Part shown: piece by piece, positions 43,088-52,560 of the stretch
How the letters are laid out: the number at the start of each line of letters is the position of its first letter
How positions within the stretch are numbered: the first letter of the stretch is position 1
From: Thermoanaerobaculia bacterium
Lineage (GTDB): Bacteria > Acidobacteriota > Thermoanaerobaculia > Multivoradales > J023
Assembly: GCA_030431255.1 (NCBI GenBank)
Contig: JAUIJL010000002.1
Location: 186,001 to 250,000 of the forward strand
DNA: 64,000 nt
Direction of reading: 5' to 3'
Made by a program: the position numbers and the translations under genes
Notes under the pieces: generated by a model
Told to the model about the DNA's origin: nothing
Seen by the model: only the letters and a program-made list of their open reading frames with translations
The model's database searches: none

Positions 43088-45111
43088 AATCCGTACCAAG
43101 ATACCCGGTCTCGAGGCCGGTCCAGCTTCGCCAGGCCCCCCTAAAGGCCGTCGTCCCATGGTTGTCGGCCGCGATCTTTCTCGCCCAGCCGATCCTCGGC
43201 CAAGAGCCCGGCGACGAGACGGTCGCTACCTGGAACGGGGGGCGGCTCACCCAGAGCGAGTATTCGGACGGGCTGCTCGCCGAGGCTCTCGAGCCCGGCC
43301 CGGAAGCCGTGCGCGAGCTGTCGTTCGTCAAGTCGCTGGCGGCCCTCGCCGAGCAGACTCTCGAGCCGATGGATGCCCGCAGCGTCGAGCTCGCGGTGCG
43401 AGCGAAAAAGGCTCGGATTCTGTTGCCGATCCTGCGCCGCCACGTGCTCGACCAAGGGCCGGCCGCCACCGACTTTGACGAACAGGAGATCGAGGCCCTA
43501 CGCCTAGCCCATCCCGAGGCCTTCATCAGAAGCCGAAAGCTCAAGCTGCGTAATGTATTTAAAGCCGTTCGATCTCCCGATGAGCTGCCGGCGGTCCGTC
43601 GGGCCATGGCCGACCTTCACCGGCGGTTGGAAGAGGGTGCCGATTTCGAAGAAATCGCCCGCCTGGAATCGGAGTCCCAGTCCAGGTTTCGCGGTGGACG
43701 CCTCGGCTTCGTCGACCCCATCGACCTGCCACCGGAGATCGTCAACACGCTCTTCAACCTTCGAGCCGGCCAGCTCAGCTCGCCGCTTGAGCACAGAGAA
43801 GGCATCACCATCTTCTTGTGCGAGGAGATCCGCCCCGCCCGGATTCCGACCCCCGACGAGGTGCGAGCCAAGCTGCGGGTCAACCTTGCCCGCCAGAAGG
43901 CCAACCAACGCCTGAAAGCCCTCGAAGACGCGCTGCTCGCCGAAGTCACCATCGATCTGACGGCCCTCCGCCGACTGAGCACCCACGAGCCTGCCGACGA
44001 GCCTGCCGAGGGCGTTGGATCAGCCACCGGCGATCCGGGCCCCGTGCTCACCGCGCCCGGTTTGATCCTGGAAGCGGCCGACGTCCCCCTGCTCGTCGCT
44101 TTGGAGCAGGCCGACCGGGCCCCCGAAGATCTCGGCCTAGAACCGCTGCGCTCCGTGCTGCTCCGATTCGGAATCGGCGTGGCCGGTGCTCAGAAGGCCA
44201 TGGAGCTGGGGCTCCATCAGGAGCCGAGCATCGCCGCCCAGCTGAGACGCGCTCGGACCAAAGTGTTGGCACGCAAGGAGCTTGTGCGGCGGATCGACGA
44301 TCGCTTGGCGGCCGGAGAAATTGGCGACTCCGAGCTGCGTCGCCACTACGACGATCCGGGCCGCAAATACCGAAAGGAGGCGGAATACCGTCTCGCGGGT
44401 ATTCAATTCGGAGATTCGAGCCGGATCGGCGAAGCGCGGCACGTCATCCATCGCTTGACCACCGGCGAGCTCGGGCTGGGCGAGGCCGCCGAGCGATACT
44501 CCCAGCACCCCTCCGCCGACGCCGCCGGCTTGTTGGGCTGGAAATCGTCGCGCGAGCTGGCCGCCTTGGGGCCCTCGGCAGCCCGCGCGATTCGAGCCCT
44601 AAAACCCGGAGAAACCAGCGATCTGCTGCATCTCGAATCGGGGCTTTGGATCTTCCATCTGCTCGACCACCACGCGGCCCGCGATCAGACCTTCGAGGAA
44701 GCTCGGCCGAGGATCTACCGCGAGCTGCGGACCCGACGCGTCCGCGATCTCGAGCAAGAGCTGCGGACGGAGCATTTGGCAACAATCGATTTTCGTCCGG
44801 TGGGTGAGCAGCCGGTGGAATGGAACGGATCTGTCGTGCTTCGGTGGTCCACAGCCTCGGAACACGAGTGTTTCGGCTACCACGTCTACCGGTCAGCCGG
44901 CGAAGACGGCCCGTTCCGACGCTTGACCGAGGAGGTGGTCGCCGGTGGCGGCACCACCGACCTAACCCGCGATTATCGATTTGAGGACGAGCAGGTGAAG
45001 ATCGGCGAGACCTACTACTACTATATTGAAACCATATCCATGGACGGTACGCGCAAGCGGCTGACCCCGACCCGTGCCGTGCAGGCAAAATCTCCTTTGA
45101 TACTGCCTTAA
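43084..45111 (+). CDS. PpiC peptidyl-prolyl isomerase with C-terminal FN3-like module
   Basis: A 675-residue protein with ATGA overlap. Signal VVPWLSAAIFLAQPILG. PpiC-like unit 1 at ~140-250 (KLKLRNVFKAVRSPDELPAV ... 'GGRLGFVDPIDLPPEIVNTLFNLRAGQLSSPLEHREGITIFLCEE'). Unit 2 at ~425-545 ('EYRLAGIQFGDSSRIGEA', 'SADAAGLLGWKSSRELAALGP'). The last ~100 residues ('VVLRWSTASEHECFGYHVYRSAGEDGPFRRL' to 'ETYYYYIETISMDG') match the FN3-like module that usually follows LPVEL motifs. The fusion of a periplasmic chaperone to a surface-protein module is unusual. Confidence 0.85.
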   Translation: MKSVPRYPVSRPVQLRQAPLKAVVPWLSAAIFLAQPILGQEPGDETVATWNGGRLTQSEYSDGLLAEALEPGPEAVRELSFVKSLAALAEQTLEPMDARSVELAVRAKKARILLPILRRHVLDQGPAATDFDEQEIEALRLAHPEAFIRSRKLKLRNVFKAVRSPDELPAVRRAMADLHRRLEEGADFEEIARLESESQSRFRGGRLGFVDPIDLPPEIVNTLFNLRAGQLSSPLEHREGITIFLCEEIRPARIPTPDEVRAKLRVNLARQKANQRLKALEDALLAEVTIDLTALRRLSTHEPADEPAEGVGSATGDPGPVLTAPGLILEAADVPLLVALEQADRAPEDLGLEPLRSVLLRFGIGVAGAQKAMELGLHQEPSIAAQLRRARTKVLARKELVRRIDDRLAAGEIGDSELRRHYDDPGRKYRKEAEYRLAGIQFGDSSRIGEARHVIHRLTTGELGLGEAAERYSQHPSADAAGLLGWKSSRELAALGPSAARAIRALKPGETSDLLHLESGLWIFHLLDHHAARDQTFEEARPRIYRELRTRRVRDLEQELRTEHLATIDFRPVGEQPVEWNGSVVLRWSTASEHECFGYHVYRSAGEDGPFRRLTEEVVAGGGTTDLTRDYRFEDEQVKIGETYYYYIETISMDGTRKRLTPTRAVQAKSPLILP

Positions 45112-45277
45112 GGATTGTGGTCCAGATCGGGATTTTGTAACATCATTCCTAAGTCGACCTACCGGCCGTGGTCCGTCTAGTCGGGCCCTCAGCTCAAAGC
45201 CGAGCTGGCGCTATCTGCTGTAGACGCCGGTTGATCATTCGGAGAAAAATTTTTCAAGCCCCAAAGGTGATGCTCGA

Positions 45278-46591
45278 ATGTCCAATCATCGCATTTTGGT
45301 AACGACTCTCGTGACGATGCTCCTGATCGTGGTTGGGCCTTCCACCCTCTGGGGCGGCACAGTGACGTCCGACTTGTCGGTCACCAAGACCGACGGAGCC
45401 GCCTCTTCCATTCCAGGCATGGCGATCGTCTACACCATCGTCGCCACCAACATCGGTCCCGGCGACGCGACTGGCGCCGCCGCGGTCACGGTAACCGACA
45501 ACTTCCCCGCAGCCCTCATCGGTTGTGCTTGGACCTGTATCCCTTCCGCCGGATCGAGCTGCACCGCGGCCGGGGCCGGCAACATCGCCGACTCGGCGGA
45601 CTTGATCAGCGGCGGCACTGCCACTTATACGGCGAGCTGCAATATCGATCCCGCGGCCACCGGCACACTCGTCAATACCGTCACCGTATCGTCGACCAAC
45701 GCCGACCCGAACATGGCTGACAACACCGCCACCGACAGCAATACCCTGACCCCGACGTCCGATCTTGCCATCTCCAAGACCGACGGAGCGGCATCCTCGG
45801 TTCCGGGCACCACCGTCACCTACACCATCGTCGCCACCAACAACGGCCCGAGCGACTCGGCGGGGACGGTCACTGACAACTTCCCGGCCGCTTTGTCGAA
45901 TTGCAATTGGACGTGTAGCGCCTCGGCGGGTTCGACCTGCACCGCAGCCGGCGCGGGTAATATCGCCGACGCGGTTACCCTGTTGAGCGGCGGCACCGCG
46001 ACCTATACCGCGACTTGCGATATCGATCCCGCGGCCACCGGCACCCTCGACAACACCGCCACGGTGACCTCGGCCAATACCGACCCGAACAACGCCAACA
46101 ACTCGGCAACGGACAGCAATACGCTGGATCCGAGCTCGGATCTTTCGGTCAGCATCATGCTCGATCCGCCGTCGCCGCAGGCCGGCGATCCGTTCACCTT
46201 CATCATCACGGTCGACAACGCGGGTCCGTCCGACGCCACCAACGTCACGGTCGATCTGTCCATTCCGCCGGCCTTTACGGTGACCGGCACCACCGGCTGT
46301 GTCGAAGATCCCAACGGTTTCCCCACGTGTACTTTGGGAACCATCGCCGCCGGCGGTAGCGCGGTTTACGAGGTAGAGGCCGTCACTCCGAATTCCGGCG
46401 CTGAAGGCTCTGCCACCGCAACGGTGGATTCCGACAGCTCGGATCCGGTGACGAGCGACAATGAAGACGAGGTCCCGATCGCCATCGGCGGGCTACCGGT
46501 CATCGAGATTCCGACGGCTGACACCTTCGGCCTGAGTCTGTTGATCTTGCTCTTGACCGCGGCCGGCATCTGGCGGATCCGCCGCAGCTGA
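45278..46591 (+). CDS. DUF11-repeat surface protein with IPTx-type C-terminal anchor
   Basis: A 437-residue protein with signal peptide LVTTLVTMLLIVVGPSTLWGG. Three DUF11 repeats begin 'SDLSVTKTDGAASSIPG', 'SDLAISKTDGAASSVPG' and 'SDLSVSIMLDPPSPQAGDP'. The first two share near-identical cores (CAWTC/CNWTC, GSTCTAAGAGNIAD, 'LSGGTATYTATCDIDPAATGTL'), showing recent duplication. The C-terminus IEIPTADTFGLSLLILLLTAAGIWRIRRS has the pattern of IPTL-CTERM sorting signals (motif, TM helix, Arg tail) in a variant form. Probably sorted to the cell surface. It has its own 166-bp upstream region and a strong terminator. Confidence 0.88.
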   Translation: MSNHRILVTTLVTMLLIVVGPSTLWGGTVTSDLSVTKTDGAASSIPGMAIVYTIVATNIGPGDATGAAAVTVTDNFPAALIGCAWTCIPSAGSSCTAAGAGNIADSADLISGGTATYTASCNIDPAATGTLVNTVTVSSTNADPNMADNTATDSNTLTPTSDLAISKTDGAASSVPGTTVTYTIVATNNGPSDSAGTVTDNFPAALSNCNWTCSASAGSTCTAAGAGNIADAVTLLSGGTATYTATCDIDPAATGTLDNTATVTSANTDPNNANNSATDSNTLDPSSDLSVSIMLDPPSPQAGDPFTFIITVDNAGPSDATNVTVDLSIPPAFTVTGTTGCVEDPNGFPTCTLGTIAAGGSAVYEVEAVTPNSGAEGSATATVDSDSSDPVTSDNEDEVPIAIGGLPVIEIPTADTFGLSLLILLLTAAGIWRIRRS

Positions 46592-46628
46592 TCGGCTCTC
46601 ATCAAGGCGCGCTTCTCGAGCGCGTGCA

Positions 46629-46663
46629 AAAGAGGCGATGCCCTACCAGGCATCGCCTCTTTT
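46629..46663 (+). terminator. Strong intrinsic terminator after the DUF11 gene
   Basis: AGAGGCGATGCC, loop CTACCA and GGCATCGCCTCT form a perfect 12-bp stem followed by TTTTC; an A-run precedes it. It lies about 40 bp after the stop. Confidence 0.85.
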
Positions 46664-47051
46664 CTTTGCTCCAGATCCTTGCGTCGCCGAGATCCGTCGC
46701 TTTCCTCCAACGTCCGTCGCGTCCCCGAGATCCCTCGCGTGCGGCTAGCTAGGTTCCATCCAGAAATGCTTTCTCGGTGGGGCGGCGCGGCGCCCTGCGC
46801 GCGTCGCACGAACTCGCGCCACCATCGATTCTACGTTGTAAGTTGCTGATGTGGAAGATCTTATGCCGATTCATCGGATGAGTCGCTCAGACAAGCTTCG
46901 CTGCCGTGCTCGGCGCGCCGCGCCTTCCAGATCCTCGAAAACGCCAAAACTGGACGGAACCTAGCTAGCCGCCAAACCAATAGATCGGATTTGCGCAGCC
47001 GACCGGTCTCGGCTTTGCCCGGTCTCGGCTCTGGCCCGGTTCTGCTTATAG
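46664..47051. other. Gene-free intergenic stretch with short degenerate repeats
   Basis: About 390 bp without a supported gene between the DUF11 terminator and the convergent peptidase gene. It holds imperfect repeats: a CGTCGC…CCGAGATCC unit twice near 46680-46735, and a CCGGTCTCGGCT(C/T)TG unit twice near 47003-47035. No tRNA or RNA gene was recognised. Confidence 0.4.
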
Positions 47052-49271
47052 TCAGCGCAAGGGCTGCGCCGGATCACCGAGCAAATTGTAGAGATATGAA
47101 ACCGGAGGCAGCGCTGTCGCGCGTTTGGCCTCGACCATGGCGTCTCCCACCGTGGTTTCGCGGGCTAGCGCTCGGATCAATTGCTCACTGAATAGGCGCG
47201 GGGTGTAAAGGCGCACCCCCGAGCCGAGAAAAGCGATCGCTCCCCGCTCCGGCGCCAGCACCATGACCTCTCCCAGGGAATCCGCCGAAGGATGGTCAAA
47301 GGGAGCGGTCGCGCATGAGGCGCTGATCACCACCGGTTGGCGCCCAGTAGGCGCCAACCGGGCCACATCCTCCCGGTCGAAAAAGTCGATGGGCTCCGCC
47401 ACCGAAACCTCCCCTAGCTGCCACTGAAACCGCCCGCCGTGGCCTCCGAAATGCACCACCGACGGTCTCTCATGGTCGAACGCCGCAAGAACCCCTACAT
47501 CTCCGGTGCCCACGTCGGGCTGAGCCAAACGAAAATAAACGTCCTCGATGCTCTTGATCAGCTGATCGCGGCGGCGCAAAGACGGCGTGCCGCCATCGCT
47601 CAGCATCAGCAACACCTCATCGGAGGAGGGCTTCTGAGCTTTGGCATGGCCGATGATCTTGTCGACCACCAAAGCCAGCTCCTCGGCGTTGACCACCGGC
47701 AAACGCCCGACGGCGAAAAGAGGGCTCGCCGGAGCCGTGGGATCGGCGGCGTAAACGTGATCACTCACCGCCAAACCGTAAGTCGACGGCAGCATATGGG
47801 TCGGCACGCGGTCACGTCCCGTGGGCGCGGGATCCAAATAGGGCGCGGTGTCTTCGGGGGTCAACCAATCCGCGTCGCCCACCAGAAGGAGATAACGAAG
47901 CGCGGGCGAGGTCTCGCGCACGGCATCCAAGAAAAAGCGGACGCTTTCCGGGCTTTTTTCCCCTTGCCCGAAGCCGTCGTATATCGCCACCGGATCGACC
48001 ACCACGACGTGGAGACCTCGCTCGCGATGGAAATCCGCCAGACGCTCGGCTTCCACCGACAGGTCACGCGGCGCGATCATGAGGTAGTCGATCTTTCCCG
48101 CCAGGGCCCGAGCACCTCGGGTGATGGGCTCGATGGCGATCGGTGCTCGAATCTGTGACGGCTCGACGACCCACAGCTCCGTCCGACTCTCGCCTCCGAG
48201 GCCCGCGGGCAGGGTCCAACCACCGTCGGCGTCGCGGCGCGAGACCCAACCGGAAGACGAGATCGCCAGGGCGTCGGGCGAAGCATGCGGATCCGACAGG
48301 CGACGTCCATGTGCGGCCGGGGGTAAGAGCAACGGGAATTCGGAGCTCGCGAGCCGGCTGCTGACGGGAAAGCGGACGTCGACTCGATCGACATACACCA
48401 AATCGATGATTTCCTTGCCGTCTGCCGTATCCAAATTGGTCTGCCCGGCTCCGACCTTTTCCGTGCTTTCCCCAGCAGGGGGCACGAATCTCTTAGGAAT
48501 TTTCAACGTCAAGCGGTAGCTCTCCGACCGCGGCACGGTCGACGAAACCACCACTTCAGCCACATGGGATGCTCGGCCGTCCCAAGCCACCGTGCCGATC
48601 TGTCGATCGTTCAACAATAGGTCGACTCGATGATGATCTATCCCTTTCGGAAGCTTGGGGTTCGACCAACCGAGAAGGCCCACGGAGATCACAGGCTCCG
48701 GGTCGCCGGCTGCTCGTGGCCCGAGATCTCCTAGCTCCAACTCGTGCTTCGACGACGCCTGATGGCTGATCATCCGCCAATACCACGCCGACTCCACCCC
48801 GGCGTCGGCGGCTTCCTGGTCCAGAGGTGCCCTCAGCAAATCCCGCTCGAAGCGACGATATCGCTCGACCTTGGCCGGAGGGATAGGGCCCTCATCGGAC
48901 TGGAGCCGTGGCGACGGGCCGGCGGCGTCCCCCAGGAGCAGCACGACCCTGGACGAGCCGTCCTTTCTCCAGGGCCGATCGAAGGACTCGGCAGGCACCA
49001 AAAACAGCAGATGCTTTCCGAGGGTTCCGTGGTCGTCCCGCCACAGGGGCAAAGCTCGGCCTCGGTGGGTCAGGGCCGGCAGCGCGGACCCGCCCCCCTC
49101 CAGCGTCTCGTCTCCGAGCAGCCCGGAAAGGTGGGCGAGGGGAACGGCGTAGACCCCGGGCGCCTCGACATAGATCTTGGCTTTCGGCTCCGCCGTCGCC
49201 ACGGTCTGAGATCCGATCACCAGAGCAACCCAGAGCAGGGCTCGGTGACCGCGGAAAAGCTTCGGGCTCAC
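47052..49271 (-). CDS. Exported C25 (gingipain-like) cysteine peptidase
   Basis: 739 residues from GTG 49271, placed 25 nt after the upstream stop so that a signal peptide (KLFRGHRALLWVALVIGSQTVA) is at the N-terminus; the longer ORF to 49376 overlaps the neighbour. The mature protein starts 'KAKIYVEAPGVYAVPLAHL', as in C25 N-terminal beta domains. The peptidase domain has 'DYLMIAPRDLSVEAERLADFHRERGLHVVVVD', 'LLLVGDADW', the catalytic His in HFGGHGG (about His611) and the Cys in ISASCATAPFDHP (about Cys653). It ends 'YNLLGDPAQPLR', typical of bacterial C25 proteins. Probably secreted or surface-exposed; target unknown. Confidence 0.87.
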   Translation of the reverse strand: MSPKLFRGHRALLWVALVIGSQTVATAEPKAKIYVEAPGVYAVPLAHLSGLLGDETLEGGGSALPALTHRGRALPLWRDDHGTLGKHLLFLVPAESFDRPWRKDGSSRVVLLLGDAAGPSPRLQSDEGPIPPAKVERYRRFERDLLRAPLDQEAADAGVESAWYWRMISHQASSKHELELGDLGPRAAGDPEPVISVGLLGWSNPKLPKGIDHHRVDLLLNDRQIGTVAWDGRASHVAEVVVSSTVPRSESYRLTLKIPKRFVPPAGESTEKVGAGQTNLDTADGKEIIDLVYVDRVDVRFPVSSRLASSEFPLLLPPAAHGRRLSDPHASPDALAISSSGWVSRRDADGGWTLPAGLGGESRTELWVVEPSQIRAPIAIEPITRGARALAGKIDYLMIAPRDLSVEAERLADFHRERGLHVVVVDPVAIYDGFGQGEKSPESVRFFLDAVRETSPALRYLLLVGDADWLTPEDTAPYLDPAPTGRDRVPTHMLPSTYGLAVSDHVYAADPTAPASPLFAVGRLPVVNAEELALVVDKIIGHAKAQKPSSDEVLLMLSDGGTPSLRRRDQLIKSIEDVYFRLAQPDVGTGDVGVLAAFDHERPSVVHFGGHGGRFQWQLGEVSVAEPIDFFDREDVARLAPTGRQPVVISASCATAPFDHPSADSLGEVMVLAPERGAIAFLGSGVRLYTPRLFSEQLIRALARETTVGDAMVEAKRATALPPVSYLYNLLGDPAQPLR

Positions 49272-49296
49272 GGGCCGGCTTGGGGAGCGGGCACCG

Positions 49297-51780
49297 TTAC
49301 CGCAGACGGGCCGCGATGCCACCCAAGGTATCTCCCAGGGCCTTGCGACGCTTTGTGGTGACGGCATCGCCTTCACCGCCGGCGACCTCCGCGCTCAGGG
49401 ATTCCAAGCTCGAGGCCAGCTCAGCGTCGCGTTGCCCGGCTTCGAGGTGCTCGGCCGCTTGATCCAGAGCCGTGCCGAGCTTGCTCATCACCGACTCGGA
49501 CAAGGCCTCGCTTCGCCCCAGCTGGTCGACGTAGGCCTTAGCCACCACCGGCTCGGCGGGCCAAGCCACCGGGAATTGCTGCTGCGGGTTGAAGATTTCC
49601 TGGTCGGCGATGGCCGCGGCGGCAATCTCGTTGGCGGACAAATGCTCGCTCGGGATCAGCTCCAGGACGTCGAGGCCCCGGGCGATTTCGGTGCCGTAAA
49701 TGCGACCGCCGAAGAAGTAAGTGGACCAATAACCGCCGAGGATCAGCTCCTCCTCATCCACCGGTCCCCGGTCGAAGTAGGCGATCTCTACCGGGTTGGC
49801 GGAATCCGTGAAATCGATCACCGAAATGCCCCCTTGGTACCAAGCCTGGACGAAGATGTCCCGCCCGGGTACGGGCACGATCGAGCCGTTGTGGGCGACA
49901 CAATTTTCCTGCTCCACCTGGGGCGCCGGAATCTTGAAGTAGGAGCGGAACTCGAGCCGACCGTCGACGATGTCGTAGATTGCGTTGGCGCCCCAGTCCA
50001 AGGGATCGTAGGCGCGACAACGGGGTCGGGAGCCGCCGCCCCATTCGTCGGTGAACAGCACCTTGGTGCCTTCGTTGTTGAAGGTCGCGGAATGCCAATA
50101 GGCAAAACCCTTGTCGACCACCTCGTCGATCCGCTGGGGTTTCAAGGGATCGGAGATGTCGAAGAGGATGCCGTTGCCGGAGCAAGCACCACCGGCGATG
50201 CCTTTCGAGGGAAAAACGGTGATGTCGTGGCAGTGGTCGGTTTGGCTGGTTTCTTGGGTCTCGTCACCGTGATCGCCACCGCGCCAGAGACCGGCCATCA
50301 CGCCCTTCTCCGGATCGGCGAACACCGCCGGGCTGTCGACGATTCTCGCCTTGGAGGGATCGTCCACGGGAATTTCGATCACGTCGATGCGGAAGAGGGC
50401 TGTGCGCTCGTCGCCGGGGGATTCGTCAAAACAGCCTTCGAGCTCGTCCTCTTCCCGAATCGATGAGGTACCCGAGTTGAAAACGATGATTTTGCCGTCA
50501 TCTCCCGGGCCGGAAACCACCGAGTGGGTGTGGGAGCCCCGGCAGGTCTGCACGGCTCCAACTTGCTTCGGACGGGTCAGATCGCTGATGTCGAAAATGC
50601 GTAAGCCGCGGAATCGCTCGGCGCTGACATCCTCGCTGACCCCGCCGAGGCCGCAGTCCAAGCGCCCGCGGGTCTGCTCCACGGACATCACCAACAAATC
50701 ACCGACGATGGACACATCGCCCTGACCACCGGGACACACCACCGAGCTGATCAGCTCCGGTTTCGGATCCTTACCGAGCCGATAAACGTTGAATCCGTGG
50801 TAGTTACCGGCCACCAAGACATCACCGGCGAAGGCCATGTCCGTGTTCGCGAAGCTCAGAAGCGGAGAGCGCTCGTCGTCATCGTCGTCATCGTCGCCAT
50901 CCTCTTCCTCACCCTCCGCCGGCTCCGATTCGTCTTCCGGCTTCGGATTCTTGAGCGCCTCCAGGCGTTTGGGCGGCAAACCGGCGGGGTTTTCGGGGTC
51001 GAAGAAACCCGCGGGTTTGGGCAGCGCGGCCACCAGCTCCAAATTGAGCACAGCCTGGCCGGCGTCGTCGAATCCGGGGGCCAACCCGGCCCGCGGATCC
51101 GTGGACAGGCTGACCAAGAGCGCGTTCATGCGCTCGATCTCTGCGGTTTGATCGTTGACGATGTCCGAGGTGAACTCGAAGAGCACCGGATCGTAGGCGG
51201 AACCGGGTTGGTCGAGCAGGTCGTCCACCATGGTCACGGCGCCCTCGTGATGGGGGATCATCAGCTCGAGAAAGAGCCGATCGAACGCCACGCCCTTCGA
51301 CGCCGCCAGCTCCGCCATCTGCTCGGGGCTGGCCATGCCGGCCATGGTGTGGGAGGTGTGCATGGAGTGGTGGTCGGTGGGGTCGGTGACATGCTGACCG
51401 CGATCCCGCAACCACCGCTGCATGAACTCGATCTCGTCACCCTGGGAGGCGTTGATCCGCCCCGCCACGTCGATCAATTCCGGTCGATTCGTTCGCTCCG
51501 CCACCAACGCGGCCATTTCCAAGGCCTGGTGGTGGTGGGGAATCATGTCCTGCATGAATTTCGCGTCCGCGGGCGAAAAGCTGGTGTCGGCGATTTGGAT
51601 CGCTTCATCGGCGGTCAGCTGCCGCACTGGCTCTCCCGGCGGGCCGGGATGGATGATCGGCGTCTGGGCCGACACGAGAGGCGTGAACATCAGCAAAACG
51701 GTGCCCAGCACCGCGAGATGGAGGACGGATATGACGGCAGGACGAATCGTTCGAGCGGATGATTTGAGGATGGAAATCAA
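49297..51780 (-). CDS. DUF305-LVIVD propeller fusion protein, exported
   Basis: An 827-residue protein. A TTG start is preceded by AGGAG 8 nt away. Signal peptide VLHLAVLGTVLLMFTPLVSA. DUF305 four-helix units: 'FSPADAKFMQDMIPHHHQALEMAALVAERT' (~65-130) and 'LFLELMIPHHEGAVTMVDDLLD' (~165-225), joined by a Met/His stretch (HHSMHTSHTMAGM). An acidic run (GEEEDGDDDDDDDERS) precedes a long LVIVD beta-propeller ('GLRIFDISDLTRPKQVGAVQT', 'ILFDISDPLKPQRIDEV', 'ISVIDFTDSANPVEIAYFDRG'). DUF305 His/Met motifs bind copper or other metals in known members. A metal-related surface protein is possible; function unproven. Confidence 0.87.
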   Translation of the reverse strand: MISILKSSARTIRPAVISVLHLAVLGTVLLMFTPLVSAQTPIIHPGPPGEPVRQLTADEAIQIADTSFSPADAKFMQDMIPHHHQALEMAALVAERTNRPELIDVAGRINASQGDEIEFMQRWLRDRGQHVTDPTDHHSMHTSHTMAGMASPEQMAELAASKGVAFDRLFLELMIPHHEGAVTMVDDLLDQPGSAYDPVLFEFTSDIVNDQTAEIERMNALLVSLSTDPRAGLAPGFDDAGQAVLNLELVAALPKPAGFFDPENPAGLPPKRLEALKNPKPEDESEPAEGEEEDGDDDDDDDERSPLLSFANTDMAFAGDVLVAGNYHGFNVYRLGKDPKPELISSVVCPGGQGDVSIVGDLLVMSVEQTRGRLDCGLGGVSEDVSAERFRGLRIFDISDLTRPKQVGAVQTCRGSHTHSVVSGPGDDGKIIVFNSGTSSIREEDELEGCFDESPGDERTALFRIDVIEIPVDDPSKARIVDSPAVFADPEKGVMAGLWRGGDHGDETQETSQTDHCHDITVFPSKGIAGGACSGNGILFDISDPLKPQRIDEVVDKGFAYWHSATFNNEGTKVLFTDEWGGGSRPRCRAYDPLDWGANAIYDIVDGRLEFRSYFKIPAPQVEQENCVAHNGSIVPVPGRDIFVQAWYQGGISVIDFTDSANPVEIAYFDRGPVDEEELILGGYWSTYFFGGRIYGTEIARGLDVLELIPSEHLSANEIAAAAIADQEIFNPQQQFPVAWPAEPVVAKAYVDQLGRSEALSESVMSKLGTALDQAAEHLEAGQRDAELASSLESLSAEVAGGEGDAVTTKRRKALGDTLGGIAARLR

Positions 51781-51876
51781 AGTCGGAGCTCCTATGCGCG
51801 GATCGATCAGGCTTGGACGGACAACGGTCTATGGCCCGAATTTAACAGATCCGCGCAAAGCGCGCCGGGTCGTGAC

Positions 51877-52560
51877 TCACTTCCGAATCAGCTCCGCGTT
51901 TTGAATCTGCCCCCGCACCTCGGCGTCACCGGAAAGGATGACTTGAACCTCGCGATCCTCATCGCGATTGATGATGTCTCCTTCGATCACCGAGGCGCCG
52001 TCCAAGTAGATTTTGAGCCCGTTCTTTCGGCCCCAGCCGAAGAAGCGGTCGAACCAAGAGGATTTCGAGCTGCCGATCACCACATCCCCTTGCAGGCGGC
52101 TTCCGTTCAAAAGAGAAACTGAGCCGTTCTGGGTCGACACTGAGCCGTTGACCGTAGTGCCCGAGAGCTCCAGCCTACCGTTGACGGTCTCAATCCAGCC
52201 ATAGATGCGGGTACCCTCTTGGGTCGAGATTCCACCGTTGACCGACTCCACGTTGCCGTCGACGATGACCTCGTTCGCGACGCGAATCGAGCCGTTGACC
52301 GTCTCCAAACCTCGGATCGTCGCGCCGTCGCGGATCGAGATGGAGCCGTTGACCGTTTCGGCGCTGCCGTCGACTGCCGCCTTGGCTCCAACGGTGATGC
52401 CGCCGTTGACACTGCTCAAGCTGCTGCCGACCTCCTGGCCGTCGGCAATGCGGATCGATTTGTTGACCGTTGAGTCGGCTTGGGCCGGTCCCAGGAGCAA
52501 GAGGCAACCCAAGAGGCATAAAGTCACGGCGACAGGGGTCTTATGATGAGTGAATTTCAT
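51877..52560 (-). CDS. Exported DUF4097-like beta-solenoid protein with VNGSI repeats
   Basis: A 227-residue protein with GGAG 6 nt before the ATG. Signal peptide VAVTLCLLGCLLLLGPAQA. The mature part is a run of ~20-residue repeats containing VNGSI/VNGGI (AVDGSAETVNGSISIRDG, 'IRGLETVNGSIRVANEV', 'IDGNVESVNGGISTQEG', 'TVNGSVSTQNGSV'), predicting a beta-solenoid like DUF4097/bactofilin-type sheets. The C-terminus contains 'VIEGDIINRDEDREVQVILSGDAEVRGQIQNAEL'. Probably periplasmic or surface-associated; role unknown. A monocistronic unit facing the YCII gene. Confidence 0.82.
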   Translation of the reverse strand: MKFTHHKTPVAVTLCLLGCLLLLGPAQADSTVNKSIRIADGQEVGSSLSSVNGGITVGAKAAVDGSAETVNGSISIRDGATIRGLETVNGSIRVANEVIVDGNVESVNGGISTQEGTRIYGWIETVNGRLELSGTTVNGSVSTQNGSVSLLNGSRLQGDVVIGSSKSSWFDRFFGWGRKNGLKIYLDGASVIEGDIINRDEDREVQVILSGDAEVRGQIQNAELIRK

